64,000 nucleotides of DNA from Allobosea lupini (GCF_900109525.1 NZ_FOAN01000003.1:496001-560000); one strand, 5' to 3'; counted from the stretch's first letter, positions 34,168 to 44,080 are shown. Notes: generated from the sequence alone by a model not told the origin. Numbers and translations: made by a program.

Positions 34168-35571
34168 ATGAGCATGGAGCCGATCGGCGTGCTGACTATT
34201 CTGATCGGCCTGATCTGCCTGACGCTCGGGACGGGCGCGCTCGTCCATGGGCTCGCGATCCTGGCGGTCCTGGGGGCAGCCGCGGCCATGCTGATCGGTG
34301 CCGCCAACATTCAGCCCGGGCATGTGATGCTGGTGTTCCTCGCCTTCGGCGCGCTGAGCCGCCGCCGCGAGGCCGCAGCCGCCATCCGCGCGCTGCATCC
34401 GAACGAGCCCGGCTTCTGGTTCGCCTGCCTCGTCATCTATGGTGTCGCCACCGCCTTCCTGATGCCACGCCTGTTCGCCGGCATCACCGAGATCGTCCCA
34501 CTCGGCACCACGGCCTTCGACGATACCGGCTCGACCGTGCCGCTCGCACCCGTCTCGAGCAACGTCACCCAGAGCCTCTATCTTTCGACCACTCTGCTCT
34601 GCCTGGTCACACTGACCGCCATCGCTGGGACGCGTCAGGGCTTCTCGGCCGTCTTCAATGCGCTGCTCGCCTGCTGCATCGCCAATACGGTCTTCGCCGT
34701 CCTCGACATCGCGACCTATGCGACCGGCACGCAGGAGTTGCTCGGCTTCATCCGGAACGCCCGCTACACGCTGCACACCGACACCGAGATCGCCGGTATG
34801 AAACGGATCGTCGGCTCCTATACGGAGGCTTCGGTCTTCGCACGCTCGACCCTCGGCGTGCTCGGCTTCACCGGCACCTTGTGGCTCTGCGGCGTGCGAC
34901 CGGGGCTCACCGGCTCGATCGCCGGGCTTTCGCTCGTCCTGATCGTCCTCTCGACCTCCTCGACCGGCCTGGCCGGCGCTCCTGTGATGCTGCTCCTGCT
35001 CCATGCCTTCGCCATGACCCGGCTCGTGCTGGGCAATGCGGCGCGGCAGGCGGCCTTCTTCGCCCTCGGCGCTCCGGTCATTGGACTGGCGGTCGTCCTG
35101 CTGCTTCTGCTCGATGCCGAAGCGATCGCGAAGATCTACGGCTATGTCGACCTCGTCGTGCTGAACAAGGCGAGTTCCGATTCCGGCATCGAGCGCAGCT
35201 CCTGGAACGTGATCTCCTTCCAGAATTTCCTCGACAGCTGGGGGCTCGGCGTCGGGGTCGGCACCGCGCGCGCCTCGAGCTTTGCGGTCGCATTGCTCGC
35301 GAGCGTTGGCGTTCCCGGCGCACTCTTCTATGCGGTCTTTGTCTTCGAATGCTTCCTGCGCCCGCGCGGCCAGCCGGGCAGCCTCGAGGCCGACATCGCC
35401 GTCGCCGCGCGCAACGGCTATGCCGGCTTGCTGATCGGCGATCTGCTCGTCGGCCCGATCATCGATCAAGGCTTCTCCTTCTGCATGCTGGCCGGGCTCG
35501 CGGCCGCGATCAGGCCGCGAACCTCCAGCGTCCCCAGGCCTGTCCCTTCGTTCACCGGAGCGAGAATATGA
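34168..35571 (+). CDS. Multi-spanning membrane protein, likely Wzy/ligase-like polymerase
   Basis: A 467-residue protein with about 10-12 hydrophobic segments. A periplasmic-type loop with SDSGIERSSWNVISFQNFLD and then GLGVGVGTARASS resembles the conserved region of O-antigen polymerase and ligase proteins. In a Wzx/Wzy system this protein would join repeat units outside the membrane. It is the only gene in the locus that fits this role. Its stop overlaps the start of the GT4-GT2 fusion (ATGA). The overall similarity to named polymerases is low, so the call is by topology and context. Confidence 0.7.
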   Translation: MSMEPIGVLTILIGLICLTLGTGALVHGLAILAVLGAAAAMLIGAANIQPGHVMLVFLAFGALSRRREAAAAIRALHPNEPGFWFACLVIYGVATAFLMPRLFAGITEIVPLGTTAFDDTGSTVPLAPVSSNVTQSLYLSTTLLCLVTLTAIAGTRQGFSAVFNALLACCIANTVFAVLDIATYATGTQELLGFIRNARYTLHTDTEIAGMKRIVGSYTEASVFARSTLGVLGFTGTLWLCGVRPGLTGSIAGLSLVLIVLSTSSTGLAGAPVMLLLLHAFAMTRLVLGNAARQAAFFALGAPVIGLAVVLLLLLDAEAIAKIYGYVDLVVLNKASSDSGIERSSWNVISFQNFLDSWGLGVGVGTARASSFAVALLASVGVPGALFYAVFVFECFLRPRGQPGSLEADIAVAARNGYAGLLIGDLLVGPIIDQGFSFCMLAGLAAAIRPRTSSVPRPVPSFTGARI

Positions 35572-37571
35572 CCGAGACCTTCGCGGTGAACGGCCGCTTC
35601 ATGGCGCAGGCAATGACCGGCGTGCAGCGCTATGCGCACAACGTCGTCGCCGCGCTTGACGAGAGCCTGGCGGCAGGCGGCCAGAGAGCCGTCCTCGTTG
35701 CACCGCAGGATACCGACACCCCTGCGCTGCAGGCGCTCGATACGATCCGGGGCGGGCGATTGAAGGGGCACGCCTGGGAGCAGATCGAGCTGCCGCGCCT
35801 TTGGGGAGGGCGCCTCCTCAACCTCTGCAACACGGCGCCGGCCATGAAGGGCGACCAGATCGTCTGCATCCACGACGCCAATGTCTTCACGGCACCCGAG
35901 AGCTACAGCCGTGGCTTCCGCGCCGCTTACACCACGCTGCAGCCGCTGCTGGCACGCCGCAGCGCCAGGATCGCCACCGTCTCGCACGCCTCCGCCCGGC
36001 AACTCGCGCGCCACCTGCCGCTTCGCGCCGCCGAGATCGCGGTTCTCCCGAACGGCCATGAGCATGCCCTGGCCTGGGACCCGGCCAAGGCGGATCGGGC
36101 TCGGGCGCTGTTGGCGGCACCGGAGGTTAATGAGCGGCCTTTCGTCCTGGCTTTGGGCTCGCAGGCCCGCCACAAGAACCTCGCGCTTCTCGCCACGATC
36201 GCGCCGGCCCTGGCCGAACTCGGCGTCGATATCATCGTCGTCGGCGGCGGCAGCGGCATCTTCGCGCCGGAAGAGCGCGCGCAAGCCGCCAACCTCAAGC
36301 TTCCGGGGCGGGTCAGCGACGACGATCTTGCCTTCCTGCTCGAGCGGGCGCTTTGCCTGGCTTTCCCATCCTGGACCGAGGGGTTCGGCCTGCCGATCGT
36401 CGAGGCGATGGCGCGGGGCTGCCCGGTCGTCTCCTCGAACTGCGCCAGCATGCCTGAGGTCTGCGGCGACGCCGCGTTGCTGGCATCGCCCGCGGATCCG
36501 GAAGCGTGGGTCGAGCATGTCAGAACACTGCTGGGGTCGGCGGCGCTGCGGCAGGAGCTGAGCGGGCGCGGCCGCGAGCGTCTGCCGCTGTTCTCCTGGC
36601 GCAGCAGCGCCGAGGGCTACCTCGAGCTGGCGCAATCGCCGAAGGCACATCGCGCCACGCCGCCCGCGCCGACGATCCAGGCCCCGCGCATCGCCGCCGT
36701 GATCGCCACTCGCGGCCGGCCGGAGGTGGTGACGCAGACCGTCCTGCATTTGCTCGCCCGGCAGAGCTTGAAGCCCGACAGCGTCATCGTCTCCTGTATC
36801 GATCCGGCCGATGCCGGCGAGTTGCAGGGGCGAAACGACGTCGTGGTGCTGACCGGGCCGGCCGGGCTCGCTGCGCAGCGTAACACCGCGCTCGCGAACC
36901 TGCCGCCCGGCACCGAGATCGTCGCCTTCTTCGACGACGATTTCGTCGCCCATGAGGATTGGCTGGCGACGGCCGCCCGCACTTTCCGCGACGAGGCCAG
37001 CGTCGTCGCCTTCACCGGCCGGGTCCTGGCCGACGGGGTGGGGGGCCCCGGTATCGAGCTTGCGGAGGCGATGAGGCTGGTCGCGGCTCCGCCGGCGAGC
37101 GACTGGTCCTGGGTCGAGCCCTACAGCCCCTATGGCTGCAACATGGCCTTTCGCCTCGCCAGCATCGGCGACCTGCGCTTCGACGAGCGGCTCGTACTCT
37201 ATGGCTGGCTGGAGGATCGCGACTTTGCGGCAGGGTTGGCCCGCCGTGGCGGCCGCTTGGTCAAATCCGCCGATGCGATCGGCGTCCATATGGGCGTCAA
37301 AGGTGGGCGCATGGCCGGCGAGCGCTTCGGCTATTCGCAGATCGTCAATCCGCTCTACATGCTGCGCAAGGGCACGATGACGCTCGGCCAGGTCGCCGAT
37401 CACCTCTTCCGCAACATGTCCGCCAATCTCGGCCGCTCGCTGCGCCCCGAGCCGTTCATCGATCGACGCGGCCGTCTCTTGGGCAATCTGCTCGGGATCG
37501 CCGACATCCTGCGCGGGCGCATGCAGCCCGAGCGCGCCGCCGCCTTGCAGCCTAGGGGTAAGTTCAGATGA
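35568..37571 (+). CDS. Two-domain glycosyltransferase, GT4 fused to GT2
   Basis: A 667-residue protein. Residues about 1-350 form a GT4 enzyme (MTETFAVNGRFMAQAMTGVQ, FVLALGSQARHKNLALL, FPSWTEGFGLPIVEAMARGCP with E-x7-E). Residues about 370-620 form a GT2 enzyme (RIAAVIATRGRPEVVTQTV, FFDDDFVAHEDWL as metal motif, YGWLEDRDFAAGLARRGG). The two domains could add two successive sugars from one polypeptide. The start overlaps the polymerase-like stop and the end overlaps the Wzz-like start, both in ATGA. The link at about 350-370 is Pro/Ala-rich and no frameshift is seen. Confidence 0.88.
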   Translation: MTETFAVNGRFMAQAMTGVQRYAHNVVAALDESLAAGGQRAVLVAPQDTDTPALQALDTIRGGRLKGHAWEQIELPRLWGGRLLNLCNTAPAMKGDQIVCIHDANVFTAPESYSRGFRAAYTTLQPLLARRSARIATVSHASARQLARHLPLRAAEIAVLPNGHEHALAWDPAKADRARALLAAPEVNERPFVLALGSQARHKNLALLATIAPALAELGVDIIVVGGGSGIFAPEERAQAANLKLPGRVSDDDLAFLLERALCLAFPSWTEGFGLPIVEAMARGCPVVSSNCASMPEVCGDAALLASPADPEAWVEHVRTLLGSAALRQELSGRGRERLPLFSWRSSAEGYLELAQSPKAHRATPPAPTIQAPRIAAVIATRGRPEVVTQTVLHLLARQSLKPDSVIVSCIDPADAGELQGRNDVVVLTGPAGLAAQRNTALANLPPGTEIVAFFDDDFVAHEDWLATAARTFRDEASVVAFTGRVLADGVGGPGIELAEAMRLVAAPPASDWSWVEPYSPYGCNMAFRLASIGDLRFDERLVLYGWLEDRDFAAGLARRGGRLVKSADAIGVHMGVKGGRMAGERFGYSQIVNPLYMLRKGTMTLGQVADHLFRNMSANLGRSLRPEPFIDRRGRLLGNLLGIADILRGRMQPERAAALQPRGKFR

Positions 37572-39244
37572 TGCTGGGAAAACCGGGCGCATCCGGCGCG
37601 CCATTCCGTATCCTGCCACTGCCGGACCCGGCCATGGCGCCGGTAAGCGATGGCCCGGTCGCCCTGCTGCGGACGATCGGTGCCGCCGGCCTGCGGCACA
37701 AGGGCAAGCTGGCCGTCTGGGTCGCGCTCTGCCTGGCGGCAGGCTTCTTCTATGTCCGAACCACGCCGCCGACCTATAGCGCGGCGGCGACCGTGCTGCT
37801 GGAGCCGCGGCGGCAGGCTCCGAGTTCGGCGCGCGAGATCGCGGCACCGAGTTCGCTCGACCTCAATGCCGCCGACAGCGAACTGCAGGTGATCCGCTCG
37901 GAGCGCTTGCTCAGCACCGTTTTCGACGCGCTGGCCCTGAGCGATCATCCTGAGCTCGGACCACAGTCGCCAGGTCCGTTGCAGGCATTGAGCGGTCGCA
38001 TCACGGGCGCGCTTCGCGGTGCCTTGGTGGCATTGGGACTGTCCCAGCCGCCGAGCCGGAGCGCGGAAGCGTCGCTGCGTGTCGATCCGCGCCGCAACGC
38101 CTTCGAGAATTTTGTGCGGCGTTTCTCGGCGCGCCGTGTCGGCCAGTCCTATGTGCTGGAGATCGCCTATTCCTCAGCCGATCCGGAGCTTCCGGCGCGC
38201 GTCGCCAACGCGGCCGCCTCCGCCTATCTGCTCCAATCCGTCTCCTTCAAGGCCGACGCCGCGCGTAGCGGCGCGGAGTTCCTGCAAGGCAGGCTGGACA
38301 CGCTCGCGACCCAGGTCCGGACCGCGGAAGCGGCTGTCCGCAGCGGCACGCTGCCGGCGCAGCCGATCCCCGATGCGGATGCCAGGATCATCGGTGCCGC
38401 CCAGATGCCGCTCGGCCCGTCGGCACCGCGCGGCAGCCTGATCATGGCGTTCGCCGGCGTCTTCAGCCTGCTCAGCGGCCTGTTCGTCGCCGTGCTCGCT
38501 TCGGTCTTCGACCGCCGGGTCCGGCTCCCGCAGGACCTCGTACGCGAAACGGGCCTGCCCTGCCTCGGCGTTGTGCCCCAGGTCGGCAGCTGGGGCGGGC
38601 AAGTGCGAGCCTCGGGCCCGGACAAGTCGCTGCTGGTGACGCGCGAGGACGCCGGTCCCTTTGCCGCGGCGATCCGTGATCTGCAGACGGCGATCGAGAT
38701 CGCCTGGGGCGCGGGCCGCTCCCAGGGCAGCCCGGTCGTCGCGATCGGAGCGTGGCGGGCAGGTGCCGGCGCGACGCTGCTGACGATGAATCTCGCGCAG
38801 CTGATCAACCATCGCGGCCGGCAGGTCAGCGTCATCAGCCCTGATGCCGCCCGCACGCAGGCCGACCACGGCAAGGAGGGGGCATCGCTGACCGACGTGA
38901 TCGCCTCGGGCAGCGCGGCGCCTGCGGCCTATGCCAACGTCGAGGGGGTTCACCTGCTGCCGATCCGCTCGGCGACGCCGCAGCTCAACCGGTTCGTCGA
39001 CTTTCGGGATCCGCGCGCTGCCCTGGTCGTCGCTCAGGCGAGACAACGCGGCGAGGTGCTGATCGACCTGCCGCCGCTGGGCGAATCCTCCGATGCGGTC
39101 GCCCTCGCGACCCATGCCGACATCGTCGTCCTCGTCGCCGCTGAAGGCGTGACGAGCCATGACGAGCTCAACGAGGCACTGGGTTCTCTGCGGCGCGCCG
39201 GCATCACCGTCATCGGCGCCGTGATCAATCGCAGTCGATCCTGA
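37568..39244 (+). CDS. Wzz/Wzc-like chain-length protein with degenerate kinase domain
   Basis: A 558-residue membrane protein. A Wzz domain is flanked by membrane helices near 47-63 and 290-312, with a Pro-containing stretch (PLGPSAPRGS) before the second. The cytoplasmic C-terminal half resembles the BY-kinase fold but its Walker A reads GAWRAGAGAT (394-403), with Ala402 where Lys is needed, and no C-terminal tyrosine cluster is present. It should set polymer length without normal kinase activity. It ends the plus-strand run that begins at 31448 and converges on the acyltransferase gene. Confidence 0.87.
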   Translation: MMLGKPGASGAPFRILPLPDPAMAPVSDGPVALLRTIGAAGLRHKGKLAVWVALCLAAGFFYVRTTPPTYSAAATVLLEPRRQAPSSAREIAAPSSLDLNAADSELQVIRSERLLSTVFDALALSDHPELGPQSPGPLQALSGRITGALRGALVALGLSQPPSRSAEASLRVDPRRNAFENFVRRFSARRVGQSYVLEIAYSSADPELPARVANAAASAYLLQSVSFKADAARSGAEFLQGRLDTLATQVRTAEAAVRSGTLPAQPIPDADARIIGAAQMPLGPSAPRGSLIMAFAGVFSLLSGLFVAVLASVFDRRVRLPQDLVRETGLPCLGVVPQVGSWGGQVRASGPDKSLLVTREDAGPFAAAIRDLQTAIEIAWGAGRSQGSPVVAIGAWRAGAGATLLTMNLAQLINHRGRQVSVISPDAARTQADHGKEGASLTDVIASGSAAPAAYANVEGVHLLPIRSATPQLNRFVDFRDPRAALVVAQARQRGEVLIDLPPLGESSDAVALATHADIVVLVAAEGVTSHDELNEALGSLRRAGITVIGAVINRSRS

Positions 39245-39249
39245 TTGTC

Positions 39250-40392
39250 TCAGCCGGCTGCGCCGCGCATGTCGCGGCGCCCGATCGGGATTGTGCGAAG
39301 CCGCCGGCGCAAGCGACCGAGCAGTCCAAGGAAGGGCCGCTCGAGCCAGCGCTCGGCGGCGTAGGCGATGGCGACCATGAGCAGCAGGCTCCCGGCGACG
39401 AGGCAGGCGAGCAGCGGCGCGTGTCGGCCTGCGCGCAGGGCGGCTTCTGCCACGACCGTGTAGATGAGCGGGACGTGGATGAGATAAAGCGGGAACGAGA
39501 TCGCGCCGAGGAAGCGCCCGCTCCGGCCCGAGAGCCAGGTGACAAGCAGACCGGAGCGCAGGCAGCCATAGACCACGAGCATCGCGCCGAGCGGATAGAG
39601 CAGGCCGCCCTTCTTCTCCGGATTCAGCGGCTCCGGCAGCCAGTCGAGACCGAGCTGGCGCGCCGCATCGCCGCTTTGGGAGCCGATCAGGAGACCCAGG
39701 AGCAGCGCGGAGATCGGCAGGGCTGATGGGAGTCGGCCGGCCGCCCAGGCCTCGCGCAGGACGATGCCGAGCGGGAAGCAGACATAGTCGTAGCGTCGCA
39801 GGGCGATGAAGATCACGGCGCTGCCGATCGCGATCGCCAGCCGGGATCGGGAGCTTGTGAAAGCGCAGGCGGCAAAGCATAGAATCGAACCGAGCAACTC
39901 GGGCCGCATCGTCCACAGGACGTTGTTGAAGAACGAGCCGCCGGTCAGGAAGATGCCGGCCATGCCGTTGTAGATCGCGGCTGCCGGACCGGGGATGGTC
40001 TCCTGATAGGTCCAGCCGAGCCAGCGGCTGCCGGTGAGCGCCGCGAGGTCGGTGGCGGAGGTCGGAAACAGGCTCAGCAGCAACCAGGCCACGAGCGTGC
40101 TGGCGGTCGCCGGGATCGCCAGCCGCAGATAGCGGATGACGACGTCGATCCAGATCGGATCGGATTTGCGCAGCGTTGCATTCGTCACGACGAAGCCGCT
40201 CAGCACGAAGAACACCGAGACGGCGAAGGTGCCATTCCAGAGCACGGCGAAGGGCGTATAGGCGAGCCAGTGCGCGCCGGGCTGCTGTTCCGCCACGAGC
40301 CATGGCACCAGCGCCGACATCAGGTGGAAGATCACGACCGCGACCGCAGCGACGCCGCGCAGTCCGTCGAGGTGGTCGAGTCTCGGGTTCAC
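39250..40392 (-). CDS. Acyltransferase family 3 (OafA/ExoZ-like)
   Basis: A 380-residue membrane protein with about ten segments. The N-terminal LDHLDGLRGVAAVAVVIFHL carries the R-x10-H pattern needed for acyl transfer, and a family-like C-terminal segment (SFPLYLIHVPLIY) is present. GTG 40392 is preferred because GGGGAAGG precedes it and it overlaps the flippase stop (GTGA); an earlier GTG at 40434 would add 14 residues. It likely acetylates or succinylates sugars of the polymer, as ExoZ does in succinoglycan. Confidence 0.9.
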   Translation of the reverse strand: MNPRLDHLDGLRGVAAVAVVIFHLMSALVPWLVAEQQPGAHWLAYTPFAVLWNGTFAVSVFFVLSGFVVTNATLRKSDPIWIDVVIRYLRLAIPATASTLVAWLLLSLFPTSATDLAALTGSRWLGWTYQETIPGPAAAIYNGMAGIFLTGGSFFNNVLWTMRPELLGSILCFAACAFTSSRSRLAIAIGSAVIFIALRRYDYVCFPLGIVLREAWAAGRLPSALPISALLLGLLIGSQSGDAARQLGLDWLPEPLNPEKKGGLLYPLGAMLVVYGCLRSGLLVTWLSGRSGRFLGAISFPLYLIHVPLIYTVVAEAALRAGRHAPLLACLVAGSLLLMVAIAYAAERWLERPFLGLLGRLRRRLRTIPIGRRDMRGAAG

Positions 40393-41870
40393 CAGCCTTC
40401 CCCGATCTTGGCAGATCCGCTCCGCGGTCGCCACCAGCGGTCGGAAAGATCAAGGCGTCCGGCGCCGATCGCGAGCCGCATGCCGCAGGCGAGAAGCCCC
40501 AGCCCGTAGAGCAGAGCTCCAAGGGTCGCGATGGCGATGAGCTCGGCCAGGGCCGGCAGTTGCCAAGCGGCGATCGGGCCGCGCAGGGCGAGCACCCCGG
40601 CCGTCATGATGGCGCCAGCGAAGGCGACCTTCCAGAGATTGAGCAACTGCTCGGCGATGCCGATCGCGAGCAGGCTGCGAAGCCAGCGCAGGAAGAAGGC
40701 CGCCATGACCGCGGCCGCGACCAGCCGGCCGGCCGCCATGCCGACGGCCCCCCATTGCAGGAAGCCGATGGTGACGGCGGGTACGCGAATGGCGAGGTCG
40801 TAGAGATTGAGCCGGAAGATTACCTCGGGACGGCCGAGCGCCAGGCTCAGCGAATACAGCGTCTGGAAATAGGGCGTTGCCATCACCGAGAGCGAGAGCA
40901 GGCTGAGCAGCCAGTCGGCACCATGCCATTTCGGGCCGAGCAGGACCTCGACGATCAGGTCCGAGGTCAGGGCGATGCCCAGACTGCACGGCACCGAGGC
41001 CAGCATGCTGAAGCGCGCCGCCTTGAGGAAGGCGAGCCGCAGCCGCTGATCCTCTCCCTTGATCCGGGCGAAGGCGGCCATGATCGGCTGCAGCGCCGGG
41101 CCGATCAGGCTCTGGGTCGGCATGACCGAGAGATCGGCCGCGACCGCATAGCGCCCGAGCACTTCCTTGCTGCCGCCGAGCCCGAGCAGGATGCGATCGA
41201 ACTGCCAGTTCACCGCCGAGACGAGCTGCGCGCAGGTGAACCAGCCGACGAAGCTGGCGAAATCCGACAGGCGGGACAGCGACAGTGCCGGGCGATAGGG
41301 CGCGAGACGATAGGAGATGGCGCAGCCGAAGACGGGGGCGGCGACGAAGTTGACGACGAGCGCCCAGTAGCCGCCGCCGAGCAGGAGCGTCGCGATCGCC
41401 AGGCAAAAGGCAGCGAGCTTGCCGCCGGTCTCCAGCAGGAAATTGCGCAGGAAGCCGAGCTCGCGGATGAACAGGATGAGGCCGGGACTGGCGAGGCCTC
41501 GCGCGATCGGCGCGAAGGCGAGCGCGAGGATCACCGGTACGAGTTGCGGGTCGCCGTTGATCCAGGAAAACGGCCAGGCGACGGCGAGCAACAGCAGCGC
41601 GATGGCAAGGCCGCGCAGGGCGCCGAGAGTGAAGCCGGTGTCGAGATGGGCCTTGTCGACATGGGGCAGGCGAACCAGGGCCTGAGTCACCGGGATCTCG
41701 AGCACCATGTCGACGATCGCGACGCAGGACATGGCCAGCGCCGTCAGGCCGAAATCGGCCGGCGTCAGCATCCGCGCCATGATCAGCAGCGTGAAGAAAT
41801 CGATGAACCGGCCGAGGAAGCGCGAGGCGACCAGCCAACCGGCGCCCCGGAGGGCTTTCATGGCCAGCAT
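40389..41870 (-). CDS. Wzx-like polysaccharide flippase
   Basis: A 493-residue membrane protein with about 12-14 segments and PST-family features (ASRFLGRFIDFFTLLIMARMLTPADFG at the N-terminus, RFSMLASVPCSLGIALTSD and VEVLLGPKWHGADWLL further on). It moves lipid-linked repeat units across the inner membrane. ATG 41870 is chosen because AAGGGA lies upstream; a second ATG three codons later is possible. It overlaps the acyltransferase gene, so these two are coupled and presumably act in the same pathway. Confidence 0.9.
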   Translation of the reverse strand: MLAMKALRGAGWLVASRFLGRFIDFFTLLIMARMLTPADFGLTALAMSCVAIVDMVLEIPVTQALVRLPHVDKAHLDTGFTLGALRGLAIALLLLAVAWPFSWINGDPQLVPVILALAFAPIARGLASPGLILFIRELGFLRNFLLETGGKLAAFCLAIATLLLGGGYWALVVNFVAAPVFGCAISYRLAPYRPALSLSRLSDFASFVGWFTCAQLVSAVNWQFDRILLGLGGSKEVLGRYAVAADLSVMPTQSLIGPALQPIMAAFARIKGEDQRLRLAFLKAARFSMLASVPCSLGIALTSDLIVEVLLGPKWHGADWLLSLLSLSVMATPYFQTLYSLSLALGRPEVIFRLNLYDLAIRVPAVTIGFLQWGAVGMAAGRLVAAAVMAAFFLRWLRSLLAIGIAEQLLNLWKVAFAGAIMTAGVLALRGPIAAWQLPALAELIAIATLGALLYGLGLLACGMRLAIGAGRLDLSDRWWRPRSGSAKIGEGW

Positions 41871-41964
41871 GGCGATCCCTTCTCGAGCAGAGCGGGCAAG
41901 CGCAGATGCCGGGCGCGCGTTACCACCGCAGCTATCGACTTGGCCTCGATCACCCCATTCCGCA

Positions 41965-43944
41965 TCAGCGATGGAAGCCGGCGGAGAGCCCGCGCAGGGC
42001 ATGAAAGGCTTCGAGTGCCGTGAGCAGCGGCAGGCGCGTGCGGGGGAAGGCGCGCGCGATGGCGCCCTCCCGCCAGAGCTGGCTGCGGATCGATGCGATG
42101 CGGGACAGCATGCCGCCGGACAACGCCTCGCCATCGCCGACGACGCCGGCCCGGCCGAAATCGACGGACCGCTCGCCGATTGCCAATGCCGCGAGATCGG
42201 CATCGACCGGGCGAGTGACCGCCCGCCTAAGCCAAGGCCAGGCACGAGCCGCATCGGCCATGACTGCTGCGCCGCTGCCAACGCCGTCGATATAGGCGAG
42301 TGCGCCGGCCAGCAGCGGGTTGCCGATGCTGGGATCGACCGCGCCGAAGGCGATGTCGCCGGCATTGCAGATGACTTCGCCGTTCTCGTCTTCCGTGAAC
42401 GAGCGCACCGACGGGATCGCCGGCTCGAACAGGCTTTCGATCAGTTGCCAATAGCGCAGCACCGTGGAGCGGACTGCGAAAGGACTGTAGCGGTTGCGTT
42501 CCACCGCGAGCCCGACCACCCGCGGAAAATGGTCTTCGCTGAGACCCTTGTAGTTGCAGCGCGCGAACTGGATGGTCTCGAAGCTCAGATCGGGCAGGCC
42601 GGCTGCGAGCAGGCGCTGCGTGCTGCCGTAAAGGCCCGTATCGCACAGGATGATCCGTTTCGCGCCAGTGCTGACCGAGGCGAGATGGCGCCGGAAGAGC
42701 GCGTTCTGCCGATCGATGTCGGCCAGGATGTCTTCGCCCGCAGGCCGCTCGAGCATTGCGAAGAAGCGCTCGGGGACGAACGGCTCGTCCCATGACTGGA
42801 GAAGCTCGTAGCGTTTGCCGCCGAGCGCAGCTGCGACGCCGGCGAAGCTGGCGCCACTGAATTCGCGGCCGAGCTCGTCCAGCGCAGCGCCGCTACGGGC
42901 CATGATGGCGGCCCGGGCCGCAACCAGCCGAGAAATCATGAGGTTCTCGCGCGGCAGCGCGAGCGGCAGGCTCAGGCGTTCTGCAAGGCGCTCGAATGCC
43001 GCCCGGATGCCAAGACCGCCGCGGGCACAGAATAGCAGCGCCGCATCTCCGCGCTTGCCTGCTTCGTCGGCGTAGAGCCAGATCGCCAGGCAGAACTCGG
43101 CCACGATCGGCCCGAGCACTTCGCGTCCGAAGCCGTGGGGGTCGCTGACATGTCCCGCCGGCATGCGTCCAGGGGCCGTTGGCCGGCGAAGCACCCGGCC
43201 GAGTTCGCTCGCCGCGCCGTGCAGGCGCGACAGGCGGCGGCGCAGCTTGGGGCGCGGGAGATGGAGGGTCCGCAGGCCGAGCGCCGAGGGCACGACGTGG
43301 TCGGCGAGCCGATCATCGCCGACATGCAGGGTCCGCCGGGCGTCGATCCTTTCCGTGGCGAGGACGGCATGGAAGAGGTCGCCGCGCCGCTTGGTCAGGC
43401 CGAGATCGGCGCTGGAATAGATCCTGTCGAGCAGGTCGGGGCCGTGGACATGCGCAACGAGCGCCTCGAGCGTCGCGGTCGGCAGCGCGATGTCACTGAT
43501 CGCGACGACGCGGCGGCCTTCGCCACGGCAGCGGCGCAGCAGCGCCGCCAGCTCTCGGTTTGGCCGCAAAGAGTCCTTTTCGATGGCGAGCTCGATCGCG
43601 AGACGGATCTCGCACAGCTCCTCCACCCCCGCCTTCGGTACTCCGAGCACGAGGAGCTGACGCCGGATGATGTCGCGCAGCACGACCTCGCCGTCCTGAT
43701 CGGCCATGTCGAGTGCGCGATAGGCAAGGCGCTGCGCTGCGAGGCGCGCTTCGACCAGCGAGCTTTCCGCCACCGTCAGGCCTTGTTCGACCAGTTTGCG
43801 AGCAAAGCGGCGTTCGCCGGCGATAATCCGTGCGCGCTCCGAGCGGACTGTGCGCAGCAGCAGGGTGTCGAACAGGTCGGTCGAGATCAGCTCGACCCCG
43901 TCCAGCAGAGCCGCTTCGTCAGGATGTGGCCAGCCCGGCATCAT
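41965..43944 (-). CDS. Large HAD-superfamily protein of polysaccharide loci (COG5610-like)
   Basis: A 659-residue protein. The N-terminal HAD domain (about 15-235) has motif I STDLFDTLLL (Asp23, Asp26), motif II VAISDIALP and motif III HVGDDRLADHV, so the phosphohydrolase residues look intact. The remaining 400 residues have no domain I recognise but include FCARGGLGIRAAF and IILCDTGLYGSTQRLLA. Such proteins occur in rhizobial polysaccharide clusters with unknown roles. ATG 43944 and ATG 43941 are adjacent; GGAG precedes both. It is divergent from the flavoprotein gene. A role in removing a phosphate from a glycan is speculation. Confidence 0.78.
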   Translation of the reverse strand: MMPGWPHPDEAALLDGVELISTDLFDTLLLRTVRSERARIIAGERRFARKLVEQGLTVAESSLVEARLAAQRLAYRALDMADQDGEVVLRDIIRRQLLVLGVPKAGVEELCEIRLAIELAIEKDSLRPNRELAALLRRCRGEGRRVVAISDIALPTATLEALVAHVHGPDLLDRIYSSADLGLTKRRGDLFHAVLATERIDARRTLHVGDDRLADHVVPSALGLRTLHLPRPKLRRRLSRLHGAASELGRVLRRPTAPGRMPAGHVSDPHGFGREVLGPIVAEFCLAIWLYADEAGKRGDAALLFCARGGLGIRAAFERLAERLSLPLALPRENLMISRLVAARAAIMARSGAALDELGREFSGASFAGVAAALGGKRYELLQSWDEPFVPERFFAMLERPAGEDILADIDRQNALFRRHLASVSTGAKRIILCDTGLYGSTQRLLAAGLPDLSFETIQFARCNYKGLSEDHFPRVVGLAVERNRYSPFAVRSTVLRYWQLIESLFEPAIPSVRSFTEDENGEVICNAGDIAFGAVDPSIGNPLLAGALAYIDGVGSGAAVMADAARAWPWLRRAVTRPVDADLAALAIGERSVDFGRAGVVGDGEALSGGMLSRIASIRSQLWREGAIARAFPRTRLPLLTALEAFHALRGLSAGFHR

Positions 43945-44080
43945 ACGCTCCGTGCCCAGACGCAATGGTCGAGACCGTCGCGACAACGACGGCTGCATGC
44001 ACAAAGGCACGCGTTACGCAGATGAAAGCAGGGACCGTGCCAGTCCAGCCCGGGCATCTTTTTCAATCGCGGGGGCAATT

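Noticed and set aside
38174-40522. Minus-strand open frame of about 780 codons
   Set aside because: It covers the Wzz-like gene antisense and the acyltransferase in another frame and shows no protein family pattern.
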